Assembly: GCF_029360805.1 (NCBI RefSeq)
Contig: NZ_JARKNC010000003.1
Coordinates: forward strand, 62,001-126,000
DNA from: Daejeonella sp. JGW-45
GTDB lineage: Bacteria > Bacteroidota > Bacteroidia > Sphingobacteriales > Sphingobacteriaceae
Length of the DNA: 64,000 nt
Direction of reading: 5' to 3'
Shown: in pieces, positions 36,474-45,145 of the stretch
Numbering within the stretch: the stretch's first letter is position 1
Layout of the letters: each line of letters opens with the position of its first letter
Translations under genes and position numbers: made by a program
Notes under the pieces: generated by a model
Databases searched by the model: none
The model's input: only the letters and a program-made list of their open reading frames with translations
Told to the model about the DNA's origin: nothing

Positions 36474-37088
36474 TCAGGACGTACTAAGGTATTTCACTTG
36501 AAGCCCATCGATATTTTTAAATCTTCCGAGGACTTTTTCCTGCTGAGATAACCTGATCTCCACCTGAATAACAGACAGATTATCGAAGATTTGGTTTCTG
36601 ACCTTAAGGCCCTCGTCTTTTATTATCTTCATAGTATCGTTCATTTTCGAATGATCAAAGCTGATCTCATAAACCGACGAAATACTCAGCTCGATTATTG
36701 CGGCCTGGTCCAATGCGTCTATCGTAGCCTTTTTATACGCGTTTATTAAACCGGGGACGCCAAGTAAGGTACCGCCAAAGTAGCGCACAACAACCGCTAA
36801 TACATTTGTAACATCGTATGACAGCAAGGTGTTTAAAATTGGCCTTCCCGCAGTACCGGAAGGTTCTCCATCATCACTAACCCGGAATACGGAACGATCC
36901 GGGCTTAAGCGGAAAGCCCAGCAATGGTGATTCGCTTTGGGATGCTCTTTTCGCAACCTGCTTAAAATTTCCTTAACCTCGCCTTCTGCACGAACAGGAT
37001 AAATAAAGGCCAGGAACTTACTTCCCTTGTCGCTAAAAGCACCCGATGAAAGCTGGAGGATCGTTTTATAGGAATCAGTAAACAACAT
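36474..37088 (-). CDS. YigZ/IMPACT family protein
   Basis: A 204-residue protein of the YigZ/IMPACT family. The N-terminal UPF0029 domain has KGSKFLAFIYPV, HHCWAFRLS and SDDGEPSGTAGRPIL, then VVRYFGGTLLGVPGLINAYKKA, all strongly conserved in the family. The C-terminal part is an EF-G domain V-like fold (about 130-204). The biochemical role in bacteria is unclear. It sits between the nucleoside phosphorylase (21 nt) and the EamA permease (5 nt) in a minus-strand run that starts at ribD. Confidence 0.92.
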   Translation of the reverse strand: MLFTDSYKTILQLSSGAFSDKGSKFLAFIYPVRAEGEVKEILSRLRKEHPKANHHCWAFRLSPDRSVFRVSDDGEPSGTAGRPILNTLLSYDVTNVLAVVVRYFGGTLLGVPGLINAYKKATIDALDQAAIIELSISSVYEISFDHSKMNDTMKIIKDEGLKVRNQIFDNLSVIQVEIRLSQQEKVLGRFKNIDGLQVKYLSTS

Positions 37089-37093
37089 TGGGC

Positions 37094-37945
37094 TTAGGAA
37101 GAAAAAGTCATCATTATGATCGATATTAAGGCTAAAACTATTCCGGCGTAGTTCAGGCGGCTCAGCTTTTCGCGGAATATGATAACCCCCACAAATGATC
37201 CCAGCAGTATAACGCCGATGTTCATACCCGAAAAAACAAGAGATGGCGTGAGAGCGAGGGCCTGGTGCGCCTTAAGGTAGAAGAGTATATTCCCAAAATT
37301 GGCTATTCCCAGGATCCATCCACAAAGTATATTGACAAGGGTAAATTTTACCTTTTTACTGAGAAAAAGGTAAAATAAAAAGATCGCTGAAACAACAAAT
37401 GCGAGAAGAAAAACAACTAACAACGATGAAGTGAAAGGAATTGCGGTTGTTTTTGCGATTTGTTTAAACAGGATGTCTATAATTCCCATTCCGATAAAAA
37501 CGCTTAGTGGATAGATCCAGTAGGCGCCTGATCCATTTTCATTTTTCTGCCAGCGGACAGAGCATATTATGGCAAGGAATGCCACCCCAATACCGGCGAG
37601 CTTCAGATCGGAAAAGTATTCTCCGAAAAGCAAAAATGCAGCTAAAACCGGGATGAACAGCGAGAGCCTCTGCGCAATATCTGTTCTTACGATTCCGGTG
37701 AACTTAACCGATAAGGCCAGAATCAGGAACAAAGAGGGCAGGAGAAGTCCTAAAGCGATATAGGTGGGATACAAACTACCGCTGATCGGAGGCCAGTCTG
37801 GCCGGTAAAAGAACCAGGCCAGGAATGCTGCAATCGAATAGTTCCACATGATAGCCTGCCGCGTGTCTATTTCATATCTTTTGGCCAATTTTAACAGGAC
37901 TGACACGAACACACTACAGCAGACTGCTAAGAAAATGTATATCAT
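37094..37945 (-). CDS. EamA/DMT-family permease
   Basis: A 283-residue membrane protein with about ten hydrophobic segments in two halves, typical of the drug/metabolite transporter superfamily. The first helix is at residues 1-18 (MIYIFLAVCCSVFVSVLLKL), and the C-terminal helices include IGVILLGSFVGVIIF and LNYAGIVLALISIIMM. It is probably an exporter or importer of a small metabolite; no substrate can be named. Its start overlaps the ribD stop by four bases, implying coupling, although riboflavin transport is not known for this group. Confidence 0.85.
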   Translation of the reverse strand: MIYIFLAVCCSVFVSVLLKLAKRYEIDTRQAIMWNYSIAAFLAWFFYRPDWPPISGSLYPTYIALGLLLPSLFLILALSVKFTGIVRTDIAQRLSLFIPVLAAFLLFGEYFSDLKLAGIGVAFLAIICSVRWQKNENGSGAYWIYPLSVFIGMGIIDILFKQIAKTTAIPFTSSLLVVFLLAFVVSAIFLFYLFLSKKVKFTLVNILCGWILGIANFGNILFYLKAHQALALTPSLVFSGMNIGVILLGSFVGVIIFREKLSRLNYAGIVLALISIIMMTFSS

Positions 37946-38991
37946 AAATTATTTCGCCAAATAGTTAATATGTCGGGTCCAATGTTTAAAGTCTCAAGAG
38001 GGCTTCCCGGTAATGAAGGCGATTTTATACCTCGCGTCCATTCGCCGGTTCCGGTGAATACCCGGGCCTCATCCCACAAGCCAGCTGAAATGAACAGGCC
38101 CAGAATTGTGGCGCCCCCTTCAATTATCACAGATTGAACGTCCATCAGATAAAGCTGGTAACAGATCAACTGAGGCAGCAGGTTACCAAAATCTTCCAGC
38201 TCAAGATATTTGATCCTGCCGTCCAGCTCCGTTTTGAGAGCGTTGAAAATAATGGTGTCCTGGCTTTGATCAAAAATGTGAAGATTTTTAGCCAATTCAA
38301 GATTCCTGTCGACCACTATACGAACAGGAGACTTCCCACTCCACTCACGCACATTCAGCCTGGGATTATCGGCCCTGACGGTATTAGACCCCACCAGGAC
38401 AGCATCTTCTTCACTACGCCACTTATGCACCAGTTGCTTAGCCGAACGAGCCGTGATCCACTTTTGACTAAGATCCGCGGGGGCAAAAAAACCATCCCTC
38501 GTTCGAGCCCATTTAAGTATGATGTAGGGGCGTTGTTGTTTGATCCTGGTATCGAACCGTTTGTTCAGCAAAAGACACTCGTGTTCAAGCACACCTATAA
38601 CTACCTCGACGCCCGCGTCCCTTAACTTTTCAATGCCTTTGCCGTTAACTTGTCCATAGGGATCGCTGCAGCCCACTACAACCCGTGGAATGTTGTTATT
38701 TATAATAAGGTCGGTACAGGGTGGCGTCTTCCCGAAATGCACGCACGGTTCGAGACTGACATAGATCGTCGACCTTTTCAGCAGCTCATGCCCGTTTGCG
38801 TGGGTATCTAAAACGCTTCTTAGCGCATTAACTTCCGCGTGGGCTTCACCAAATGCCTTATGGTAACCTTCACCAATGATGCGATCATCACAAACGATCA
38901 CTGCACCAACCATAGGATTCGGACTGACGCTGCCCATCCCCAGGCAGGCCAGCTCCAGGCATCGCCGCATGTAACCCTCATGTTGTTGCAT
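37942..38991 (-). CDS. ribD: Bifunctional riboflavin deaminase-reductase
   Basis: The 349-residue enzyme does the deamination and reduction steps of riboflavin synthesis. The N-terminal zinc deaminase has the HAE motif (His51, Ala52, Glu53) and PCVHFGKTPPC with Cys83 and Cys92. The reductase half starts near residue 150 (PYIILKWARTRDGFFAP), with KLVHKWRSEEDAVLVGSNTVRADNPRL and VIIEGGATILGLFI. Both parts are complete. The gene heads a minus-strand run (ribD, EamA, YigZ, nucleoside phosphorylase). It diverges from prmC; no FMN riboswitch was found in the 233-nt upstream gap. Confidence 0.95.
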   Translation of the reverse strand: MQQHEGYMRRCLELACLGMGSVSPNPMVGAVIVCDDRIIGEGYHKAFGEAHAEVNALRSVLDTHANGHELLKRSTIYVSLEPCVHFGKTPPCTDLIINNNIPRVVVGCSDPYGQVNGKGIEKLRDAGVEVVIGVLEHECLLLNKRFDTRIKQQRPYIILKWARTRDGFFAPADLSQKWITARSAKQLVHKWRSEEDAVLVGSNTVRADNPRLNVREWSGKSPVRIVVDRNLELAKNLHIFDQSQDTIIFNALKTELDGRIKYLELEDFGNLLPQLICYQLYLMDVQSVIIEGGATILGLFISAGLWDEARVFTGTGEWTRGIKSPSLPGSPLETLNIGPDILTIWRNNL

Positions 38992-39224
38992 ACCACAAAA
39001 GTAATCAGGATAAAGCTACTTTGATGATGGTGCGGGTTATTTCTGAAAATATGGCCGGATATCTAAAATAACCTACACATATTACCGGTAAAAGCCAATC
39101 AGTTAACGGTAGAATCGATAACACAAGCGGGGGTAGAAATACAATGCCGGACTTTCACGGTGTTTTTTCTGACCCGACCAGTTACCGAAGCAAAATTGTT
39201 CTCCAAAATGGCTTACTTTGCTGC

Positions 39225-40085
39225 ATGACAATTGCAGGCATGGAGAAGACGTTTATCCGGGAACTGACTGCCCTCTATTCTCCGGAAGAAGCAGGCAGCA
39301 TAGCCCGGCTGGTCATCTGTTTTCTTTGCCAGATCGAACACGGTCAATATTTCATACGTAAAAATGAAGAACTCAGCGAAAAGCAGCACCTTACGCTCGA
39401 CGACATCCTCAATACCTTGAAAAAGGGAGTTCCCGTTCAATATGCGCTCGGCGAAACGGAATTCTACGGCTTGCCGTTTAAAGTAAACCTTTCAGTTCTT
39501 ATCCCAAGGCCGGAAACAGAAGAACTGGTTGATTGGATATTGAAAGATCTTAAGCTGCGCGGCGATAAAGTTAAAAGCTTAAAAATATTGGACATTGGAA
39601 CCGGCAGCGGCTGTATTCCGGTCACGCTCGGGAAGAATCTTCCTGAAGCCGAAGTGTCGGCGCTGGATGTATCACCCGGGGCATTAACCCTGGCTCAGGA
39701 AAATGCCATTCTCAATAAAACTGAGATCATTTTTATTCAGGATGATATATTGGATCCACGCCCCACATCGACCAGGTATTCCATAATAACAAGTAACCCG
39801 CCTTACATAACTCTCACTGAAAAGTCGCAAATGCATGTCAATGTGCTCGACCACGAACCCCATTTAGCCCTTTTCGTGCCAGACGACGATCCGCTGGTAT
39901 TTTATAAGGCCATCGCAAACTTTGCTAAAAGCCACCTTGAAGCCGGCGGACTATTATACCTTGAGATCAATGAGCATCTTGGCCAGGAAACAGCGGCTCT
40001 TCTCCGGGATGAAGGGTTCATTCACGTTGAGCTTCGCCAGGACCTGCGTGACCGCGACAGAATGATAAAAGCACAATTAGGATAA
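39225..40085 (+). CDS. prmC: Release-factor glutamine methyltransferase
   Basis: Methylates the glutamine of the GGQ motif in release factors RF1 and RF2. I choose the ATG at 39225 (MTIAGMEKTFIRELTALYS), giving 286 residues, the family's usual length; an upstream ATG at 39144 would add 27 unconserved residues. The SAM site is DIGTGSG (123-129), and the catalytic NPPY is at 191-194 in TSNPPYITL. The VLIPRPETEELV block is at 92-103. It diverges from ribD, and the nucleoid-associated protein gene follows 30 nt later. Confidence 0.93.
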   Translation: MTIAGMEKTFIRELTALYSPEEAGSIARLVICFLCQIEHGQYFIRKNEELSEKQHLTLDDILNTLKKGVPVQYALGETEFYGLPFKVNLSVLIPRPETEELVDWILKDLKLRGDKVKSLKILDIGTGSGCIPVTLGKNLPEAEVSALDVSPGALTLAQENAILNKTEIIFIQDDILDPRPTSTRYSIITSNPPYITLTEKSQMHVNVLDHEPHLALFVPDDDPLVFYKAIANFAKSHLEAGGLLYLEINEHLGQETAALLRDEGFIHVELRQDLRDRDRMIKAQLG

Positions 40086-40115
40086 TCTTAAGGCGAAAAG
40101 CCAACATTTACAGCT

Positions 40116-41168
40116 ATGGTAACCTCTTACGAAGCCACATTAGAAGAACTTTCAGTACACCGGATCGGAAATAAGATCCAGAACGAATTTTACAGCTTGT
40201 CAGCCCAGCCGCTTCAGCTTGAAGACGAGACGCTTCGCGGGTTTCTGATGCAGTATTTCCTGACCCCATTTGAAAAAGAAAATGAGATATATCGCCTGAT
40301 GCATTCAAGTGACGACCTGAACCTGAATGAATTGTTCCACTTTAGTTCGGAGATCTTCAATGAGAGTACCAAATTTCATGAAGTCAGCGGGAGCATTACG
40401 AAACACCTGTTTGATATCTCCAATCACCCGAAGATTAAGTCCGGCGAACTCTATATCGCCCGTTTTAAAGACCTTCAATTGGAGGGAGAGATGGTCGACG
40501 CTCTCGGCATCTTTAAATCTGAAACTAAAGAACCTTATCTGACGGTAAGTCCCGGGCAGGACGGATTCATTGTAAGTTACGAGGAGAATGGAATAAATAT
40601 TAATAAACTCGACAAAGGCTGCTTAATCTTCGACACAGAGAAAGATCAGGGCTATAAGGTGATGGTGATCGACCAGACCAACCGTACTGATGCTGCTTAC
40701 TGGAAGGATGAATTCCTCAAATTGCGGATCAGAAATGATGATTTCAACAAAACAAGCAATACCCTGAATGTCTGCAAGAGCTTTATCACCGGAAAGATCG
40801 ATGACGATTTCGACATCTCCAAGGCTGATAAGATAGACCTGCTGAATAAATCATTGAAGTATTTTAAGGACAAGAATAGCTTTAACATTGATGAGTTTGC
40901 GGAAGAAGTGATTGGGAATCCCAGGGCAATTGAGTCGTTCAAAAGCTATACAAAAGAATATAACAACGAATTTGACGCCGGACTGGAAGAGTCATTCGAT
41001 ATCTCCAGCGCCGCTGTTAAGAAGCAGGCCAGGGTGTTCAAGAGTATCCTGAAATTAGATAAGAACTTTCATATATATATTCATGGCAATAAAGAACTTA
41101 TAGAAAAGGGCTTCGACGAGGATAAATCGATGAATTTTTATAAGGTGTATTTCAGGGAAGAGCAGTAG
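40116..41168 (+). CDS. Nucleoid-associated protein (NdpA/YejK family)
   Basis: A 350-residue protein of the NdpA/YejK nucleoid-associated family, recognised by the N-terminal SVHRIGNKIQNEF block, the FEKENEIYRLMHSSDD stretch, and the GELYIARFKDLQLEGEMVDALGIFKSE segment. It is full length and mostly charged, without membrane segments. Its cellular role is poorly known; DNA binding is expected from the family. It follows prmC and converges on xerD, with their stops adjacent at 41168/41169. Confidence 0.8.
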   Translation: MVTSYEATLEELSVHRIGNKIQNEFYSLSAQPLQLEDETLRGFLMQYFLTPFEKENEIYRLMHSSDDLNLNELFHFSSEIFNESTKFHEVSGSITKHLFDISNHPKIKSGELYIARFKDLQLEGEMVDALGIFKSETKEPYLTVSPGQDGFIVSYEENGININKLDKGCLIFDTEKDQGYKVMVIDQTNRTDAAYWKDEFLKLRIRNDDFNKTSNTLNVCKSFITGKIDDDFDISKADKIDLLNKSLKYFKDKNSFNIDEFAEEVIGNPRAIESFKSYTKEYNNEFDAGLEESFDISSAAVKKQARVFKSILKLDKNFHIYIHGNKELIEKGFDEDKSMNFYKVYFREEQ

Positions 41169-42068
41169 CTAACTTCGCGGATGGTATTGGACGATAGACT
41201 CCCTTAAATAATCGCGGTCTAAATGGGTGTAGATCTCGGTCGTAGTTATACTTTCGTGGCCCAGCATCTCCTGTACCGCCCTGAGGTCTGCCCCCCCCTC
41301 GATGAGGTGCGTCGCAAAAGAATGCCTGAACGTGTGTGGGCTGATGCTTTTCTTTATCCCTGCAGCTTTAACAAGGTCTTTAATGATCAAAAATATCATA
41401 ACACGTGAAAGCGGGCTTCCGCGGCGGTTTAAGAAGACAAAATCCGCTTTTCCCGCCTTAATGGGTATATGCACCCGGATGTCGTCCAGGTATATTTTTA
41501 GAAATTTAATTGCCTGGCTTCCAATGGGGACAAGCCTTTCCTTGTTGCCCTTTCCAACAACCTTTATAAATTCAATATCCAGGTAGAGGTTGGAAATCTT
41601 TAAGCTGGTGAGCTCAGACACCCGCAACCCGCAGCCATAAAGCGTTTCAAGAATAGCTTTATTACGCATTCCTTCCGGCCGTGACAGGTCTATAGCTTCT
41701 ATCACGCTATTTATTTCCATGATGTTCAGCGTATCGGGCAATTTCCTGGTCGTCTTCGGGCTTTCAAGCAAAGCAGAAGGGTCTGTTTCTATCCTGTTCT
41801 CGAGGGCCAGGTACTTGAAAAACGACTTCAATCCGGAGAGGACTCGTGCCTGCGTAGGGGGGATCATGCCGAGTTCGTTTACCCAGGCAAGAAAGTCCTT
41901 AAGATCCTTGGTCGTGACGCTGGCCGGCCCTTTTTCTTCTGAGCGGGCTAAGAAAAATTGCACAAGCTTATCCACATCGTGCAAATACGCTTCGATCGTA
42001 TTGGCAGATAACGACCTTTCAAGCTTTAAATATGCCTTAAAACCGCGCAGGCTTGATTGCCAGTCCAA
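41169..42068 (-). CDS. Tyrosine recombinase XerD/XerC type
   Basis: Site-specific recombinase that resolves chromosome dimers at dif. The catalytic set is visible: Arg in GCGLRVSEL, Lys in KVVGKGNKERLVP, HxxR in SPHTFRHSFATHL, His in LGHESITTT, and Tyr in EIYTHLDRDYL. I start it at TTG 42068 (LDWQSSLRGFKAYLKLERSLS), giving 299 residues, normal for XerC/D. The ATG at 42113 would add 15 non-conserved residues and overlap the divergent aroQ start. XerD and XerC cannot be separated by eye. No integrase neighbours or att sites were seen, so this is a housekeeping Xer. Confidence 0.88.
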   Translation of the reverse strand: MDWQSSLRGFKAYLKLERSLSANTIEAYLHDVDKLVQFFLARSEEKGPASVTTKDLKDFLAWVNELGMIPPTQARVLSGLKSFFKYLALENRIETDPSALLESPKTTRKLPDTLNIMEINSVIEAIDLSRPEGMRNKAILETLYGCGLRVSELTSLKISNLYLDIEFIKVVGKGNKERLVPIGSQAIKFLKIYLDDIRVHIPIKAGKADFVFLNRRGSPLSRVMIFLIIKDLVKAAGIKKSISPHTFRHSFATHLIEGGADLRAVQEMLGHESITTTEIYTHLDRDYLRESIVQYHPRS

Positions 42069-42101
42069 TTTATTTTTTAAGTTTGATGAAAAATATTGCT
42101 G

Positions 42102-42515
42102 ATGAATATACAAATCATTAACGGTCCAAATTTAAACTTACTTGGCATAAGGGAGAAATCTATTTATGGCGACAGCAGCTTCGAAGACTATCTGGAAACA
42201 CTTAGGAGCAAATACAGTATCATAAACATCGATTATTTCCAAAGCAATGTTGAGGGCGAAATAATTAACAAATTACATGAGGTGGGATTCAGTTACGACG
42301 GGATCATTCTTAACGGTGGCGCCTACACTCACACGTCGGTAGGCATAGCCGATGCAATTGCCGGGATCAACACTACCGTTGTTGAAGTTCATATATCCAA
42401 TATCTACGCAAGGGAAGAGTTTCGCCATGTTTCGCTTACTGGCAAGAATTGCAGGGGAGTACTAACCGGGTTCGGACTGGATGGTTATAGATTAGCCCTG
42501 GAAAGCTTTCTATAA
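42102..42515 (+). CDS. aroQ: Type II 3-dehydroquinate dehydratase
   Basis: Third shikimate step enzyme, 137 residues from ATG 42102 (MNIQIINGPNLNLLGIREKSIYG). The GPNLNLLG motif with catalytic Asn/Tyr region, the INGGAYTHTSVGI stretch with conserved Asn, and VEVHISNIYAREEFRHVS with the catalytic His and Arg are all present. An ATG at 42096 adds two residues and is less likely. It diverges from xerD by about 33 nt and overlaps the convergent glycosyltransferase gene by six bases at its 3' end. Confidence 0.95.
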   Translation: MNIQIINGPNLNLLGIREKSIYGDSSFEDYLETLRSKYSIINIDYFQSNVEGEIINKLHEVGFSYDGIILNGGAYTHTSVGIADAIAGINTTVVEVHISNIYAREEFRHVSLTGKNCRGVLTGFGLDGYRLALESFL

Positions 42516-43526
42516 GCTGTTATAGGTTTTTCTTTTTAAAACAAAATACTGCCATACGATACTTATATTCCTTAAACCTGTTTTATTGAATTTCGAGCGA
42601 TCTATCTTCCGTGCTTTCCTGGCATTTATGAAGACCGACCTGAAAAATGACTGGTGAGCACGGCTCACGGCCCAGGCATTTGCAGGCTTGCCATCCAGCA
42701 GGAACTTGAATATTGACAGCAGATCTAGCCAGAGGCGGCTGAAGACGATCAGGCCGGAGTAATAGAAAGGTTGGTTTTTTTGAATGACAATCAGGCTATT
42801 TCGAAAATTCAGGTAAGTTTTGAACGGGCTTTCAGAATTCAATGTTCCGCCACCCAGGTGATAAACCCGGGATTGAGGACAGTACATGATCTTATAACCG
42901 CGGTTCTTGAGTCTCCAGCAAAGATCAATTTCTTCCATATGGGCGAAAAAATCTTCGTCCAGCCCGCCAGCTTCTATCCATTTTTCTCTTTTAATAAATA
43001 GCGCTGCGCCTGATGCCCAGAAAATTTCTGTGGTGTCGTCATACTGGCCATTATCTGATTCGACATGGTCGAAAATCCTGCCCCGGCAGAAGGGATACCC
43101 AAACACATCTATAAAACCTCCGGCGGCACCGGCATATTCGAATTTCTCAGGATGCGTATGGGACAATATTTTGGGTTGGGCAGCGGCGATCAAAGGGTTG
43201 CTCTGCATTAATGCTATAACAGGCTGAATCCAGTCCGGCTCCACAGCAACGTCTGAATTAAGGAGAACGAAATAGTCGCTTTCAACCTGCCCCAAAGACT
43301 TGTTATAGCCCCCGGCAAAGCCATAGTTTTTATCATTTCTGATGATACGGATCTCGGGATAATCAGCCTTCAGGAATTCCAGCGACAAATCATTAGAAGC
43401 GTTGTCTGCAACTATTATTTCGAGTTTCGGATAAGTGCTTCTGCAAACTGACGGAAGAAAGTCTTTGAGGTGCTTTAACCCGTTCCAATTTAAAATTACT
43501 ACGCTAACTTTTGGCAGATCTGTCAT
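42510..43526 (-). CDS. Glycosyltransferase family 2
   Basis: A 338-residue inverting glycosyltransferase. The GT-A start is VSVVILNWNGLKHLKDFL, the nucleotide-sugar Asp is in IIVADNASND, and the metal DxD-like motif is in FVLLNSDVAVEPDW. The acceptor part has GAALFIKREKWIEAGGLDEDFFAHMEEIDLCWRL. This pattern is like rhamnosyltransferases, but donor and acceptor are unknown. Its start overlaps the acyltransferase stop by 4 nt, so they are coupled; lipid or envelope glycan synthesis is the likely setting. Confidence 0.88.
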   Translation of the reverse strand: MTDLPKVSVVILNWNGLKHLKDFLPSVCRSTYPKLEIIVADNASNDLSLEFLKADYPEIRIIRNDKNYGFAGGYNKSLGQVESDYFVLLNSDVAVEPDWIQPVIALMQSNPLIAAAQPKILSHTHPEKFEYAGAAGGFIDVFGYPFCRGRIFDHVESDNGQYDDTTEIFWASGAALFIKREKWIEAGGLDEDFFAHMEEIDLCWRLKNRGYKIMYCPQSRVYHLGGGTLNSESPFKTYLNFRNSLIVIQKNQPFYYSGLIVFSRLWLDLLSIFKFLLDGKPANAWAVSRAHQSFFRSVFINARKARKIDRSKFNKTGLRNISIVWQYFVLKRKTYNSL

Positions 43527-44413
43527 GCTGAGATATTTTCGGGTTTAAACTTCCATCTCTTATGCGACCAAAGCCAATAATCTGGTTTTTCGCGAATAAG
43601 TTTTTCCAATTCACTCGTATGCATGTTTGTTATTTCAAACTCTTTAGTGTCTTTAGGATAATCAATGAGAGGTTTAATTACACATAGATAATATCCTCTT
43701 TTAATTCTATTAATGCTAAAATATATGATCGCATCATTTGACTTAACCGCAACCTTTTCCACACCGAGAAATATTGCCGTAGCCTGGTTTAAAAAATTCG
43801 TAAAATAGCGGGATTCCTCGCGTGTCGGCGTCTGATCGCCCACGAGCACCAGTACACGGGGACGACCTTTACCTTTATACTCTGCAACTTTTCTGTACGT
43901 CTGTTTCATAGGTACCATTGTAGTCCCGAACCTCGAACGGACAGAATTAATAAGATGATCAAAGTTCGTGTCTGACAATGGTTTATAAACAATTAAGGTG
44001 TCATATTCTTGTATTGCGAGACCAATAGCCAGCGATCCTAATTCCCAGTTTCCGTAATGACCGGATACAGCAATAACGGATCTTCCGTTCTCCAGGTGCG
44101 AAGTGATAGCTTCGAGGTTTTCAAACTTGTAACGCTTGTTCAGTTCTTTAGCGCTTATGGTAAGGCTTTTCACAGATTCAAGTATCATATCGGCCAGGAA
44201 TTTGTAGAAGCTTTTCTCAATTACACTCAACTCATCAGCTGACTTTTCAGGAAATGAGTTTCTAAGATTATCCCGGACCACTTTGCGACGGTATTTGAGT
44301 ACATAATAGAGAAGAACGAAAAGCCCGTCCGAAATAAGGTATATTATGCTGAATGGAAGTAAAGAGATTAGTTTCAGGAGAAAAACTACTATCTGAAATA
44401 CAATTTTATTCAT
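43523..44413 (-). CDS. LpxL-like lipid A acyltransferase
   Basis: A 296-residue inner membrane protein of the LpxL/HtrB (LABLAT) acyltransferase family. A hydrophobic N-terminus (residues about 6-35) anchors it. The catalytic HxxxxE is in SGHYGNWELGS, and GDQTPTREESRYFTNF and FLGVEKVAVK are later family blocks. It probably adds a secondary acyl chain to lipid A. The downstream GT2 gene overlaps by 4 nt, and WbqC is divergent; together they look like an envelope-lipid/glycan group. Confidence 0.87.
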   Translation of the reverse strand: MNKIVFQIVVFLLKLISLLPFSIIYLISDGLFVLLYYVLKYRRKVVRDNLRNSFPEKSADELSVIEKSFYKFLADMILESVKSLTISAKELNKRYKFENLEAITSHLENGRSVIAVSGHYGNWELGSLAIGLAIQEYDTLIVYKPLSDTNFDHLINSVRSRFGTTMVPMKQTYRKVAEYKGKGRPRVLVLVGDQTPTREESRYFTNFLNQATAIFLGVEKVAVKSNDAIIYFSINRIKRGYYLCVIKPLIDYPKDTKEFEITNMHTSELEKLIREKPDYWLWSHKRWKFKPENISA

Positions 44414-44535
44414 CCTGAACCATCATTTATATATTATAGGGTAGGGGTATCCGGGTTGATTTAGGAACATTCCCTCCAGCAGCGATATTTAATTTACTAA
44501 TTTCGGCAAATTGAAGCACAAACATAACCTATACC

Positions 44536-45144
44536 ATGGAAAAAGGAGCAATTTTCCCCCTGTTTTATCTGCCACCCGTTGAGTATTTCAGTGCCATTTT
44601 ACAAAACAAGGATCAAATTATTATTGAGAATGCAGAGAATTTTGAGAAGCAAACCTATCGCAACCGGGCTTCGATTCACTCGCCTAACGGCAAGCTCGAC
44701 CTGATTATTCCGGTAATCAAGGGATCGAAAAATCACACGAAAGTTAAAGACGTTAAAATAAGCTATGATTTTAAGTGGCAGCGCTTGCACCTGTTGAGTT
44801 TACAGACTTGTTATCGAAGTTCAGCTTATTTTGAGTTTTATGAAGACGATCTCAGTCCGTTTTATGAGAAAAAGTGGAAGTATTTGTTTGACTTCAATGA
44901 AGAGCTGCTTGAAATGATGTTTCGCTTCCTGAAAATCAAGGTACAGTACGGGTATTCGAATGAATTTCAGAAAGACTACCCGAAACATTTGGATTTCCGG
45001 CATTCAATTCATCCCAAGCATTCCCGGCCTGATAATGTTAAAAGATATTTCCAGGTCTTTGAAGAAAGAAACGGTTTTTTACCTAATTTGAGCATAGCGG
45101 ACCTTATCTTCAATCAGGGCCCGCAGAGCAGTAAATATCTTTAA
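44536..45144 (+). CDS. WbqC family protein
   Basis: A 202-residue WbqC-like protein. The N-terminal FPLFYLPPVEYFSAILQ and NRASIHSPNGKLDLIIPV match the family, and there is no signal peptide or membrane segment. WbqC proteins are found in polysaccharide loci, but their activity is not established; proposed roles are in O-antigen or glycan synthesis. It is divergent from the LpxL-like gene and followed by corA one base after its stop. Confidence 0.85.
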   Translation: MEKGAIFPLFYLPPVEYFSAILQNKDQIIIENAENFEKQTYRNRASIHSPNGKLDLIIPVIKGSKNHTKVKDVKISYDFKWQRLHLLSLQTCYRSSAYFEFYEDDLSPFYEKKWKYLFDFNEELLEMMFRFLKIKVQYGYSNEFQKDYPKHLDFRHSIHPKHSRPDNVKRYFQVFEERNGFLPNLSIADLIFNQGPQSSKYL

Positions 45145-45145
45145 A

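Noticed and set aside
38992-39224. FMN riboswitch before ribD
   Set aside because: No conserved RFN-element sequence on either strand in the 233-nt gap.
41169-42068. Mobile-element integrase
   Set aside because: Length and motifs fit housekeeping Xer, and there are no att-like repeats, cargo genes or tRNA target next to it.
42066-42113. ATG at 42113 as the xerD start
   Set aside because: It would overlap the divergent aroQ start and add 15 non-conserved residues; the TTG at 42068 gives the normal XerC/D length.
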